A stretch of 64,000 bases of DNA from Burkholderia sp. NRF60-BP8 (GTDB taxonomy: Bacteria > Pseudomonadota > Gammaproteobacteria > Burkholderiales > Burkholderiaceae). The notes under the pieces are model-generated. The model saw nothing but the letters and a program-made list of their open reading frames with translations, was not told the origin of the DNA and did no database searches. The stretch covers positions 124,001 through 188,000 of the forward strand of contig NZ_CP013372.1 in assembly GCF_001522585.2 (NCBI RefSeq), in the 5' to 3' direction. Each line of letters starts with the position of its first letter. The stretch's first letter is position 1. Position numbers and translations under genes: made by a program. This document shows, one piece after another, positions 1-8,854 of this stretch.

Positions 1-123
1 CAGTTCCTGGCGCACTTGCGCGCGCGTGAGCGTCGAGTGCGACGACTGTGCGTACGACGCGGCCGGTGCGGTGAGAAGGGCGGTAGCGGCGACAGTGGCG
101 ATGGCGGCGATGATGGATTTCAC
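1..123 (-). CDS. DUF4148-type secreted protein, 5' end only
   Basis: The first 41 codons of a gene that runs off the left edge. It starts at GTG behind a GAGG ribosome site. The peptide begins MKSIIAAIATVAATALLTAP, a typical Sec signal peptide with a likely cleavage after ASYA. The mature part begins QSSHSTLTRAQVRQEL. The 'LTRAQVR.EL' start of the mature chain is characteristic of the small DUF4148 periplasmic proteins that are abundant in Burkholderia. Their function is unknown. The family call rests on this short stretch only. Confidence 0.7.
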   Translation of the reverse strand, partial: MKSIIAAIATVAATALLTAPAASYAQSSHSTLTRAQVRQEL

Positions 124-333
124 GGTTTCCTCGGACGATTTCGTTGCGGTTTGCTGAACCGACGAGGAAAGTTTAGGAACCTTGACCGGCCTGATAAATG
201 GCGATTCCGGGCGAACTGTGTTCCAGAATGAGCGAGAGTGCGCGATGCTGACGGAACGCGATGGAGATCGACGTCATGTGAAAGCGCGATGCGACGACTG
301 CGCTGACGCGTGTTCCGGCGCGTCATCGTTCCG

Positions 334-2712
334 TCAGTCGCCGAACAACTGCCCCTGCCCGGAGATCACGCGTTCGAAATCGTCGCGCAGGAACGGCAGG
401 ATCGCATCGGCGACAGGCTGAAGCTGACGGCTCAGATAGAACGCATAGTCGATCGGCGAACGCATCGTCTCCAGCGGCTCGGGGCCGGCCGTCGTCATCA
501 CGTAGCTGATCCAGCCGCCGCGCTGATACTGCAGCGGCCGGCCCTGCGCGAGGTTGAACTCGTCGGCGATGCGCGCTGCGCGCACGTGCGGCGGCACGTT
601 GCGTTCGTACTCGCGCAGCGGCCGGCGCACGCGCTTGCGGTAGACGAGCTGGTCGTCGAATTCGCCGGCGAGCGTGCGCCGCACGTAATCGCGAATGAAA
701 TCCCGGTACGGCTCGCGCCTGAACACGCGCCGGTACAGCTCGCGCTGGAACTGCTGCGCGAGCGGCGTCCAGTCGGTGCGGACCGTCTCGAGCCCCTTGA
801 ACACGAGATCCTCGCTACCGTCGGCCGTCGCCGCGAGGCCCGCGTAGCGCTTCTTGCTGCCTTCTTCCGCACCGCGCACGGTCGGCATCAGGAACCGGCG
901 GTAATGCCGTTCGTACTGCAGCTCCAGCGCGCTGTCGAGGCCGAATTGGTCGCGCAGGTGCGCATGCCACCAGCGATTCACGTGCTCGACGAGCGCGCGG
1001 CCCTTGGCGCCGGCTTCGTCGTCGTCGTGCGCGCGGCCGAGCCACACGAAGGTCGAATCGGTATCGCCGTAAATCACTTCGTACCCCTGTGCTTCGATCA
1101 GCTTGCGCGTGCGATGCATGATCTCGTGTCCGCGCATCGTGATCGACGACGCGAGGCGCGGGTCGAAGAAGCGGCAGCCGGTCGAGCCGAGCACGCCGTA
1201 AAACGAATTCATGATGATCTTCAGCGCCTGCGACAGCGGCGCGTTGCGCTGCCGCTTCGCGTCGTCGCGGCCCTCCCACACGCGGCGCACGATGTCGGGC
1301 AGGCAGTGCGCGGTGCGCGAGAAGCGCGCGCCGAGAAAGCCGGGCACCGATGCGTCGTCGCCGGGATTCGCGAGCCCTTCGATCAACCCGACGGGATCGA
1401 TCAGGAACGTACGGATGATCGACGGATAGAGGCTCTTGTAGTCGAACACGAGCACCGAGTCGTACAGCCCGGGGCGCGAATCCATCACGAAGCCACCGGG
1501 GCTGTTCTGCCCCGTCACGTCGCCGAGGTTCGGCGCGACATAGCCGAGCCGGTGCATGCGAGGCAGGTACAGGTGCGTGAAGGCTGCCACCGACCCGCCG
1601 GTGCGGTCGGCCGCGAGCCCGGTGACGCTCGCGCGTTCCAGCGCGAAGGACAGCAGGTCGGCCTTGTCGAAGATGCGCGTGACGAGTTCGCAGTCCTTCA
1701 GGTTGTAGCGCGCGAGCGCGGGCTTGTCGTGATCGAAGCGGCGCTGGATCTCGTCCATGCGCTGGTACGGATTGTCGATCGACTTGCCTTCGCCGAGCAA
1801 CGCTTGCGACACGTATTCGAGGCTGAACGACGGGAACGTCCACGTCGCCGATTTCAGCATGTCGATGCCGTCGAGGATCAGCCGGCCGGCCGCGCCTGCG
1901 AAGAAGTGGTCGGGCTGCTGGCCGTGCGCGCGCCAGTCGAGCACGCTGCCGCCGCGCCCGAGCTTGAGCGGCACGCCGTATTGCTCCGCGTGCGCATGCA
2001 GGATGCGCAGGTCGAACTGCACGAGGTTCCAGCCGATCACCGCATCGGGATCGTGTTCGTCGAACCAGTCGTTCAGGCGCGCGAGCATCGCGGCCCGGGT
2101 GTCGCAGTAGTCGAGGCGGAAGTCGACGGCGCTCGCGTCGGCATCGCCGTTCGGCGGTCCGAGCATGTAGACCTGCCGTTGTCCGCAGCCTTCGAGCGCG
2201 ATCGAATACAGCTCGCCGTGGACGCTGGTTTCGATGTCGAGCGACACGCAGCGCAGCGCCGGGCGGTAGCCGGTCGCGGGCTTCAGCTCGGCGCCGGTCA
2301 GCGTGCCGTCGCGGCCGGGCTGGCCGCGAAACTCGACGCATGCGGTGATGAAGCGCTCCATCGCATAGCGATCGGGCGGCTGCACGTCGGCTTCGTAGAC
2401 GTCGACGCCGGCCGCCGCGAGGCGCTTCTGCAGCCCGGACAGATGGCGATAGCGCCGGCAATAGAGGCCGACGACCGGGCGCCGGCTGAAATCGCGCAGC
2501 GCGAGCGGGCGCAGTTCCGCGTCGCGTTCGCCGGCCAGCGTGCGTTCGGCGAGCGCCTGCTGTTCGGCCGGAATGAACGCGACGGCTTCCTGCGGGCGCA
2601 ACCGCACGCGGCGCGGACCGCGTTCGGTCGCCAGCCAGAACTCGATCTCGATACCGGATGCGGTGTCCCGCCAGTGGCGGGTAAGGATGAAACCCTGCTC
2701 GAACGCCGTCAA
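334..2712 (-). CDS. polB: DNA polymerase II (family B)
   Basis: A 792-residue family B DNA polymerase, the usual size for bacterial Pol II, which does translesion and repair synthesis and restarts forks after damage. The 3'-5' exonuclease motifs are present: ExoI with DIET near residue 159, ExoII with NLVQFD near 229 and ExoIII with YNLKDCE near 336. The polymerase motifs are also present: [10 protein letters not shown] near 424, KIIMNSFYG near 498 and YGDTDS near 548. Both nuclease and polymerase should therefore be active. The start appears to be TTG, since a stop lies 13 codons upstream and no ATG or GTG lies between. No Shine-Dalgarno is clear. I found no convincing LexA dyad upstream, so SOS control is not supported by the sequence. 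Confidence 0.95.
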   Translation of the reverse strand: MTAFEQGFILTRHWRDTASGIEIEFWLATERGPRRVRLRPQEAVAFIPAEQQALAERTLAGERDAELRPLALRDFSRRPVVGLYCRRYRHLSGLQKRLAAAGVDVYEADVQPPDRYAMERFITACVEFRGQPGRDGTLTGAELKPATGYRPALRCVSLDIETSVHGELYSIALEGCGQRQVYMLGPPNGDADASAVDFRLDYCDTRAAMLARLNDWFDEHDPDAVIGWNLVQFDLRILHAHAEQYGVPLKLGRGGSVLDWRAHGQQPDHFFAGAAGRLILDGIDMLKSATWTFPSFSLEYVSQALLGEGKSIDNPYQRMDEIQRRFDHDKPALARYNLKDCELVTRIFDKADLLSFALERASVTGLAADRTGGSVAAFTHLYLPRMHRLGYVAPNLGDVTGQNSPGGFVMDSRPGLYDSVLVFDYKSLYPSIIRTFLIDPVGLIEGLANPGDDASVPGFLGARFSRTAHCLPDIVRRVWEGRDDAKRQRNAPLSQALKIIMNSFYGVLGSTGCRFFDPRLASSITMRGHEIMHRTRKLIEAQGYEVIYGDTDSTFVWLGRAHDDDEAGAKGRALVEHVNRWWHAHLRDQFGLDSALELQYERHYRRFLMPTVRGAEEGSKKRYAGLAATADGSEDLVFKGLETVRTDWTPLAQQFQRELYRRVFRREPYRDFIRDYVRRTLAGEFDDQLVYRKRVRRPLREYERNVPPHVRAARIADEFNLAQGRPLQYQRGGWISYVMTTAGPEPLETMRSPIDYAFYLSRQLQPVADAILPFLRDDFERVISGQGQLFGD

Positions 2713-2896
2713 AACGCTTGCTCGTCGTGGATGCCCAAGCGGCGGATTTTAGCGCTTGAACGGCTGTCGTGCCGCTGCGGGCGCTTGGCAACAGGCGGCA
2801 GGAAGCCGTCGAGCGATGCGGATGCGGCGCAACGGAAGCGACGGCATGGCGATGACGGCCGAGGTAGACGGCCAGGCACCCGACGGACAACGGACG

Positions 2897-3880
2897 CTAT
2901 TCGCGACGCAGCGCTTCGAGCACGGTTGAGGGCGACCGCTGGCCGGCGCCATAACCGTTCGACTGTAGCCTGGGCATCATGCCGACCACGAAGTCGATGA
3001 ACGCCCTTACCTTGGCCGGGACGTGGTTTCGACTGGGATAGTAGACGTAAAGAGGAAACGTCTCGTCGCACCAGTCCGTCAGAACCGGCTCCAGCGTGCC
3101 CGCACGCAGGTGCGTGTCGATTCCGAGGTCGATCACCTGGGCGATCCCGAAACCGGCGAGGCAGGCGCCGATTTTGGTTCCCGCATCCGTGACGGTCAGG
3201 GTGCCGCTGACGGCCACTTTCACTTTCTCGTCGTCGCGCCAGAACTCCCAGTCGAAGGGGCGGCCGGTAGCCGGGTCGATCGCGAGGATGCATTCATGGC
3301 CGCCGTCGACGAGATCCTGCGGCGACCTCGGCCGACCGCGCTGCTCCAGGTAGGACGGCGCGGCCAGAGTCAGTACCCGCGGACTGTATAGCCTGCGGCA
3401 GACCAAGGTCGAAATGGACGGCGGTCCAAATCGGATGGCGAGATCGAATCCCTCGCTGACCAGGTCCGAGAGATCGCTCCGGGTTTCCAGCTTCAGGTGA
3501 AGCGCGGGGTGATCCTTCATGAACCGGGTCAGCTCCGGGGCCAGCACGAGGCGTGCGAACACGGCATCGCATGCGACACGGAGCGTTCCGTTGACGACCG
3601 AGGTCTGATCGGAGGCGTCGACGGCCGCCTCTTCGATTCCCTGGAGTAACGGCAGCACTTTCGACAACAACGCATGGCCGGCGTCCGTCACTTCGACGTG
3701 CCGGCTGGTGCGATGCACGAGCTTTGCGCGCAAGCGGTCCTCCAGTCGCTGGATGGCGCGACTGACCGCCGGCTGAGTCTTGCCCAGACGCGATGCCGCA
3801 CGGCCGAAACTGCCGGATTCAGCCAGGGCTGCCAGGACGAGCAAGCCGCTGACCAGTCCTCCATCGAGGTCTTCCATCAT
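2897..3880 (-). CDS. LysR-family transcriptional regulator
   Basis: A 327-residue LysR-type regulator. The N-terminal winged helix-turn-helix reads LAALAESGSFGRAASRLGKT followed by QPAVSRAIQRLEDRL. The rest is a periplasmic-binding-protein-like effector domain, with VDLAIRFGPP-type segments seen as GFDLAIRFGPP near residue 145. The chosen start is the first of two tandem ATGs, MMEDLDGG, with AGGA upstream. The gene diverges from the small NTF2-like gene about 100 bp away, a layout in which LysR proteins commonly control the neighbour. Effector and targets are unknown. Confidence 0.9.
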   Translation of the reverse strand: MMEDLDGGLVSGLLVLAALAESGSFGRAASRLGKTQPAVSRAIQRLEDRLRAKLVHRTSRHVEVTDAGHALLSKVLPLLQGIEEAAVDASDQTSVVNGTLRVACDAVFARLVLAPELTRFMKDHPALHLKLETRSDLSDLVSEGFDLAIRFGPPSISTLVCRRLYSPRVLTLAAPSYLEQRGRPRSPQDLVDGGHECILAIDPATGRPFDWEFWRDDEKVKVAVSGTLTVTDAGTKIGACLAGFGIAQVIDLGIDTHLRAGTLEPVLTDWCDETFPLYVYYPSRNHVPAKVRAFIDFVVGMMPRLQSNGYGAGQRSPSTVLEALRRE

Positions 3881-3980
3881 CCATGTGTTCCTGTAATGGC
3901 AGCGATAACCGGGTCGCCGTAGCAGAGAGCGGGAAGGATCGCTCACTATACGAGCCGTTCACTACCGAGGAAAGCCGACA

Positions 3981-4355
3981 ATGACCCAGACCCAAGCCGT
4001 CGTCGCTTTGATCGACGATTATTTCAACCTCGCTTATGAGCCGCAGAGCCGTGACTTCGACAAGATTTTCCATCTGAACTGCTTCGTTCAGTGGCTGGAT
4101 GAAGGCCAGTTGCGCACGCTGTCGTCGTCGGAGTACGCGGCGCTCATTCACGGGAGGCCCAGTCCTCGATCGACCGGCGCGCCGAGAGACGAGGCGATCC
4201 TCTCGATGGAGCACGTCTCCGACAGCCTTTCAACGGCGACGGTGCGGGTGCGGATCGGCAACCGGCTGTTCAACGATCACTTCGTCATGCATAAGGTGGA
4301 GGGCGACTGGCTGATCTCGACCAAGGCGTCCGCCATCGTGCGTACGTTCGACTGA
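3981..4355 (+). CDS. NTF2-like / lumazine-binding-like protein
   Basis: A 124-residue soluble protein with the cone-shaped NTF2/SnoaL-like signature. It has an N-terminal helix (VVALIDDYFNLAYE), a central variable region, and a C-terminal sheet ending FVMHKVEGDWLISTKAS, typical of Lumazine_bd_2/DUF4440-like proteins. Members bind or modify small ligands, and no catalytic residue can be assigned here. It is transcribed divergently from the LysR regulator, which probably controls it. A strong hairpin follows the stop. Confidence 0.75.
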   Translation: MTQTQAVVALIDDYFNLAYEPQSRDFDKIFHLNCFVQWLDEGQLRTLSSSEYAALIHGRPSPRSTGAPRDEAILSMEHVSDSLSTATVRVRIGNRLFNDHFVMHKVEGDWLISTKASAIVRTFD

Positions 4356-4417
4356 AGCGCAGCGCGGCAGTGTCCGGTTTCGTCGGCGTGCGACAAGATG
4401 TGCGCCGACACCGACGA

Positions 4418-4459
4418 ATGAAAACCGCGGGAAATTCATCGATTTCCCGCGGTTTTCAT
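4418..4459. terminator. Bidirectional intrinsic terminator, 18-bp arms
   Basis: Perfect inverted repeat: the left arm ATGAAAACCGCGGGAAAT and its exact complement are separated by a 6-nt loop. Each strand ends in TTTT within the arm. It lies between two convergent genes (the NTF2-like gene and kdgT) and can serve both. Confidence 0.88.
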
Positions 4460-4519
4460 GCTGCCGAGCATTGACCGACTTGAAGCGGGCGCCTGAGGCC
4501 CGACTCGAACCGGCACTTC

Positions 4520-5542
4520 TCAAACATGCCCTTCATGCTCGATCGGGCTGCCATGCGCGGGCCGTGCGGCCAGCGACGGCAGCGGCGCACCGCTTGCCCG
4601 CGCCGCCCGCTTTGCCCACATCGCCGTCAAAATCGGCACGAGTATCGCCGTCACGAGGCACGCGGTCGCGACGATCGCGGTGGCCGCCGGCACCATCGGC
4701 TTGAACTTCGGAATCATCTCGCCGATGATCGCCGGGTTCGCGACCGCGGCGCCCGCCGTCGACGACGCGGCAAGCCCGGCCGTCCCGTTGCCGCCGCCCA
4801 GGACCTTGTCGGCGAGCATCAACGGCACGCCCGTCACGACGATCACCGCGAGCCCGAGCGCGATGCCCGGCAGCCCGCTCTTCGCGATCACGTTCAGATC
4901 GATGCCGTTGCCGAGCGCGAAGCCGAAGAATGGAATCAGCGGATGCACGCAGCGTCCGAACAATTCGCGCAGCTCCACATCGAGGTTGCCGAGCGTGAAG
5001 CCGATCAGGAACGGCAGCACCGCGCCGACGAAGAGCCGCGTCTCGAACACCGCGACGCCGGCCGCGCCGAGAATCAGCATGCTGACGAGCGGCCCCGATT
5101 CGATCGACATCAGCACGAACGCGCCGGCTTCTTCCCGGGTGCCGTACTGCTGCATCACGGCCGCATAGAGGCCGCCATTGGTCATGTCCATCGACGTCGT
5201 GATCGCGAGCAGCGACAGGCCCGCGAACAGGCCCGTGCGGATGCCGTCGTCGGGGATGAAGCGCGCGGCGATCACCGTCGCGAGCCATGCGACCGCGATT
5301 TTCGTCGCGAGCAGCGTGCCCGATTTGCGCAGCACGACGCCCGTCGCGCGCAGGTCGATCGTCGCGCCCATGCAGAAGAACCAGACGGCGAGAATCGGCA
5401 CCGTGCCCGCGATCAGGCCGTTGGTGAAAGAGCCGAAGTATTTCCCGGCGTTCGGCGCGAACGTGTGCACGCACGCGCCCAGCAGCATCGGGACCAGCAT
5501 GAGTCCGCCCGGAATGCGGTCGATGGCCTGTTTCAGCTTCAC
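4520..5542 (-). CDS. kdgT: 2-keto-3-deoxygluconate permease KdgT
   Basis: A 340-residue polytopic membrane protein of the KdgT family, slightly longer than the E. coli protein, with about ten hydrophobic segments. It imports 2-keto-3-deoxygluconate, the product of pectin and uronate breakdown, by proton symport. The family-typical opening [20 protein letters not shown] and the motif [18 protein letters not shown] near residue 265 are both visible. It sits back to back with kduI and kduD, which act on other intermediates of the same route. The shared upstream region carries two matching dyads, probably for the IclR regulator downstream of kduD. Confidence 0.93.
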   Translation of the reverse strand: MKLKQAIDRIPGGLMLVPMLLGACVHTFAPNAGKYFGSFTNGLIAGTVPILAVWFFCMGATIDLRATGVVLRKSGTLLATKIAVAWLATVIAARFIPDDGIRTGLFAGLSLLAITTSMDMTNGGLYAAVMQQYGTREEAGAFVLMSIESGPLVSMLILGAAGVAVFETRLFVGAVLPFLIGFTLGNLDVELRELFGRCVHPLIPFFGFALGNGIDLNVIAKSGLPGIALGLAVIVVTGVPLMLADKVLGGGNGTAGLAASSTAGAAVANPAIIGEMIPKFKPMVPAATAIVATACLVTAILVPILTAMWAKRAARASGAPLPSLAARPAHGSPIEHEGHV

Positions 5543-5610
5543 GTCTCCTCCGTGGACGTCGATGCGTCCCGTTGTCGAATGATGTCTGCTGACTGACTAT
5601 AGGACAGGAT

Positions 5611-5625
5611 TCGGAACGATGGTCC
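5611..5625. promoter_or_regulatory. Candidate KdgR/IclR operator 1
   Basis: The dyad CGGAACGATGGTCCG (CGGA-N7-TCCG) lies about 70 bp upstream of kdgT. It matches the second site, 110 bp away, at 12 of 15 positions. Assignment to the nearby IclR-family regulator is inference. Confidence 0.45.
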
Positions 5626-5720
5626 GTTTTTGTGAGTTTCGACGGTAGTCGTATACCCGTAATGCTAAATAGAGCTGATTTGAAAGGAATTTATCGATCC
5701 ACCAGACGAGATCGAAAATC

Positions 5721-5735
5721 CGGATCGACGTTCCG
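5721..5735. promoter_or_regulatory. Candidate KdgR/IclR operator 2
   Basis: The dyad CGGATCGACGTTCCG (CGGA-N7-TCCG) lies about 90 bp upstream of kduI. It has the same spacing as, and near-identity to, the site in front of kdgT, so one regulator could control both divergent units. Confidence 0.45.
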
Positions 5736-5822
5736 AATTCAAGAAATGTGTGCTTCAATCCTCATCGGGGCGACCGGCGGCGACGGTGCCGGCGGCGGCC
5801 CCCTTCCCGATGGAGAACCGGC

Positions 5823-6659
5823 ATGGACGTGCGGCATGGCATTCACGGCGAACACGCGAAGACGCTCGACACGGCCGGCCTGCGCCGGCATTTCCTGGTG
5901 GAGAAGGTGTTCGCGCCGGACGCACTGTCGCTCACCTACAGCCATATCGACCGCATCGTCGTCGGCGGCGCGTGGCCCGCGACGCGGCCGGTCGAGGTGC
6001 CGGCGTCGCTCGGCGCCGCGATGGGCGTGAGCCATCTGCTGGAGCGGCGCGAACTCGGGGCGATCAACATCGGCGGGCCCGGCTGGGTCGAGGTCGACGG
6101 CCAGCGTCATGCGGTGGGCACGGAGGAGGCGATCTACATCGGGCAAGGCGGGCAGGGTATCGTGTTCGGCAGCGACGATCGCGCGCAATCCGCGAAGTTC
6201 TACCTGAACTGCGCGCCCGCGCACACGGCCTATCCGACCCGCACGATCACGCTCGCGCAGGCATCGCCGGAAACGCTCGGCGACGCGGCCACGAGCAACC
6301 GCCGCACGATCTACAAGTTCATCGTGCCCGATGTATTGCCGACCTGCCAGTTGTCGATGGGGATGACGAAACTCGAGCCCGGCAGCGTGTGGAACACGAT
6401 GCCGTGCCATACGCACGAGCGGCGGATGGAAGTGTATTTCTACTTCAACCTCGCCGCCGACGCGGCCGTGTTCCACATGCTCGGCGAGCCGCAGGAGACG
6501 CGTCACGTGGTGGTGCACGACGAGCAGGCCGTGATCTCGCCGAGCTGGTCGATTCATTCCGGCGTCGGCACGCAGGCGTACACGTTCATCTGGGGGATGG
6601 CGGGCGAGAACCAGGTGTTCAAGGACATGGACCACATCGCCGTTGCCGACCTGCGCTGA
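5823..6659 (+). CDS. kduI: 5-keto-4-deoxyuronate isomerase KduI
   Basis: A 278-residue cupin-type isomerase, the same length as the E. coli enzyme. It converts 5-keto-4-deoxyuronate (from unsaturated galacturonate) to 2,5-diketo-3-deoxygluconate in the cytoplasm. The metal-binding set is visible: [12 protein letters not shown] near residue 195 supplies two His and one Glu, and SWSIHSG near 240 supplies the last His. The start [11 protein letters not shown] is chosen for GGAG just upstream and for the family length. kduD follows 4 bp later, so the two form an operon. Confidence 0.95.
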   Translation: MDVRHGIHGEHAKTLDTAGLRRHFLVEKVFAPDALSLTYSHIDRIVVGGAWPATRPVEVPASLGAAMGVSHLLERRELGAINIGGPGWVEVDGQRHAVGTEEAIYIGQGGQGIVFGSDDRAQSAKFYLNCAPAHTAYPTRTITLAQASPETLGDAATSNRRTIYKFIVPDVLPTCQLSMGMTKLEPGSVWNTMPCHTHERRMEVYFYFNLAADAAVFHMLGEPQETRHVVVHDEQAVISPSWSIHSGVGTQAYTFIWGMAGENQVFKDMDHIAVADLR

Positions 6660-6663
6660 CATC

Positions 6664-7470
6664 ATGAAACGCGATACGCCCGATCTTCCCGCCGCCGATG
6701 CGCATGCCGTGCTCGCCGGCCTGTTCGACCTGACCGGCAAGGTCGCGATCGTCACCGGCTGCAACACGGGGCTCGGCGCGGCGATGGCCGTCGCGCTCGC
6801 GTCGGCCGGGTGCGACATCGTCGGCGCGAACCGTTCGTCGTCCGATGCAACGTCGGCGCGCGTGGCGGCCGCGGGGCGGCGTTTCGTCGACGTGCACGCG
6901 GACCTGTCGACGCTCGAGCCGGTCGAGCGGATCGTCGGCGGCGCGCTGGATGCTTTCGGCCACGTCGACATCCTCGTCAACAACGCGGGCATGATCCGCC
7001 GTTGCGATGCGCTCGAGTTCACCGAAGCCGACTGGGACGCCGTGATCGACGTGAACCTGAAGAGCGTATTTTTCCTGTCGCAGGCGGTCGCGCGGCAGAT
7101 GGTGCGGCAGGGGCGCGGCGGCAAGATCGTGAACGTCGCGTCGATGCTGTCGTTCCAGGGCGGCATTCGCGTGCCGTCGTACACGGCGTCGAAGAGCGGC
7201 GTGCTGGGCCTCACGCGGTTGCTCGCGAACGAATGGGCCGCGCGCGGGATCAACGTGAACGCGATCGCGCCCGGCTACATGGCGACCGACAACACCGCGC
7301 CGTTGCGCGAGGACACCCGGCGCAGCGACGAAATCCTCGCCCGCATCCCGGCCGGCCGCTGGGGCGTGCCGGACGATCTCGCGGGCGCGGCGGTGTTTCT
7401 CGCGTCGCGCGCGTCGGACTACGTGCACGGTCATACGCTCGCCGTCGACGGCGGATGGCTCGCGCGCTGA
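6664..7470 (+). CDS. kduD: 2-dehydro-3-deoxy-D-gluconate 5-dehydrogenase KduD (SDR)
   Basis: A 268-residue short-chain dehydrogenase. It reduces 2,5-diketo-3-deoxygluconate to 2-keto-3-deoxygluconate with NAD(P)H, the step after KduI. Family marks in order are the cofactor loop TGCNTGLGAA near residue 35, NNAG near 107, the catalytic Ser in VASMLSFQGG, and Tyr-Lys in SYTASKSG. ATG (MKRDTPD) is used rather than a GTG or ATG inside kduI. It is cotranscribed with kduI, and an IclR regulator follows 59 bp later. Confidence 0.92.
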   Translation: MKRDTPDLPAADAHAVLAGLFDLTGKVAIVTGCNTGLGAAMAVALASAGCDIVGANRSSSDATSARVAAAGRRFVDVHADLSTLEPVERIVGGALDAFGHVDILVNNAGMIRRCDALEFTEADWDAVIDVNLKSVFFLSQAVARQMVRQGRGGKIVNVASMLSFQGGIRVPSYTASKSGVLGLTRLLANEWAARGINVNAIAPGYMATDNTAPLREDTRRSDEILARIPAGRWGVPDDLAGAAVFLASRASDYVHGHTLAVDGGWLAR

Positions 7471-7529
7471 CCGGATCGCGCGACGAACGCGTTATGCTCT
7501 CCCGATTCGCATCTCACGGATTCACGGAC

Positions 7530-8411
7530 ATGACAGCAACGCCCAGGCAGCGCAAGCGCGATCAGGCGAACCAGGAAACCGGGGCGGACCTTGCGGCGGC
7601 AGGCGCCGTCGAGAAGCCCGATTCGGTTGCCGCCGTCGGCAAGGTCTTCACGATCCTCGCCGCGCTCGGCGAGCGCCGCGAGATCGGCATCAGCGAACTG
7701 TCGCACCAGCTCGGCATGTCGAAGACGACGGTGCATCGCTTCCTGCAGACGCTCAAGGCGCTCGGCTATGTCGCGCAGGAAGGCGAGACCGATCGCTACC
7801 GGCTGACGATCCGGCTGTTCGAGCTCGGCAGCAAGGCACTGGAGAGCGTGGATCTCGTGCGCGAGGCCGATCTCGAGATGCGCCGCATCGGGCAACTGAC
7901 GCGCGAAGCCGTGCATCTCGGTGCGTTCGACGAGGACGCGATCATCTACATCCACAAGATCGACGCCGATTACGGGCTGCGCATGCAGTCACGCATCGGC
8001 CGGCGCAATCCGCTGTACAGCACGGCGATCGGCAAGGTGCTGCTCGCATGGATGTCGCCAGCCGACGCGCGGGCGGTGCTGGCCGGCATCGAGTTCAGGA
8101 AGTCGACCGCGAAAACGCTCGCGTCGGCGGATGCGGTGATGAGCATCCTGCCGCACGTGCGACGGCAGGGCTACGGCGAGGACAACGAGGAGCAGGAGGA
8201 TGGGCTGCTGTGCCTCGCGGTGCCCGTGTTCGATCGTTTCGGTCGCGTGATCGCGGGGTTGTCGCTGTCGTTTCCGACGATGCGGTGCGGCGCGGACACG
8301 AAGGCGCATTACGTCGCGCTGCTGAAGGAGGCCGGGCAGGCGATCTCCGCGCGGCTCGGGCATCATCCGGAAGCGGCGGGCGTCGAAGCGACGACGGTCG
8401 CGCAGGATTGA
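7530..8411 (+). CDS. IclR-family regulator, probable KdgR
   Basis: A 293-residue IclR-type repressor. The N-terminal helix-turn-helix covers about residues 35-95 (ISELSHQLGMSKTTVHRFLQTLK). The ligand-binding domain carries the family segments YIHKIDADYGLRMQSRIGRR and YSTAIGKVLLAW. Immediate linkage to kduI, kduD and kdgT makes a KdgR role likely, sensing 2-keto-3-deoxygluconate. Two starts are possible: the ATG used here (MTATPRQRKR) or one 36 bp upstream. Neither has a strong ribosome site. Confidence 0.85.
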   Translation: MTATPRQRKRDQANQETGADLAAAGAVEKPDSVAAVGKVFTILAALGERREIGISELSHQLGMSKTTVHRFLQTLKALGYVAQEGETDRYRLTIRLFELGSKALESVDLVREADLEMRRIGQLTREAVHLGAFDEDAIIYIHKIDADYGLRMQSRIGRRNPLYSTAIGKVLLAWMSPADARAVLAGIEFRKSTAKTLASADAVMSILPHVRRQGYGEDNEEQEDGLLCLAVPVFDRFGRVIAGLSLSFPTMRCGADTKAHYVALLKEAGQAISARLGHHPEAAGVEATTVAQD

Positions 8412-8467
8412 GCGTGGGCCGGACGCGAACCGGCAAACCGAAAAAATACGGCGTTCACGAACGAACC

Positions 8468-8836
8468 ATGCAGATGAAGACGACGATGCGCATCGGCATC
8501 GCGATGCTGGTGCTCGGCGCGAGCCTGGGCGCGCATGCAAAGAGCACGGTCGATTGCGGGAAGCTCGACGCAGCCGCGAGCGGCCCGGACGACAACTTCC
8601 GACCGCCGGCGTCCGGCACGGTCGTCGGGGCGGGGCGCGCGTATTTCTACTCGGCGCCCGACGCGCAGTGCGTCACGAAGCGGACCTTCATCGTCCCCGG
8701 CGATTCGGTGACCGTCTACAAGTCGCACGGGCGCTGGTACAACGTCATGTACGTGAACGGCAAGACCGGCGACGACGTCGAAGGATGGATCGAGCAGGGC
8801 CGCGTGCACCTCGGCGGTCAATACGGCGCGCGGTAG
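8468..8836 (+). CDS. Secreted SH3-like small protein
   Basis: A 122-residue protein with a Sec signal peptide (MRIGIAMLVLGASLGAHA, cleavage after AHA). The mature domain is about 100 residues. The part from GRAYFYSAPDAQCVTKRTF to WYNVMYVNGKTGDDVEGWIEQGRV resembles bacterial SH3 domains, which often bind cell-wall peptides. Two Cys in the mature chain could form a disulfide. There is no operon partner: the next gene is convergent. Two in-frame ATGs, six bases apart, are both possible starts. The precise role is unknown. Confidence 0.72.
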   Translation: MQMKTTMRIGIAMLVLGASLGAHAKSTVDCGKLDAAASGPDDNFRPPASGTVVGAGRAYFYSAPDAQCVTKRTFIVPGDSVTVYKSHGRWYNVMYVNGKTGDDVEGWIEQGRVHLGGQYGAR

Positions 8837-8854
8837 TCGCCGTTTGCGGCGCCG

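Noticed and set aside
2713..2780. Possible SOS box upstream of polB (GGCTGTCGTGCC..)
   Set aside because: Only one CTGT half-site; there is no matching ACAG at the required spacing.
310..3000. Plus-strand 896-codon open frame opposite polB
   Set aside because: It is the mirror of the polB codon pattern; the peptide is His/Arg/Ala-rich without motifs.
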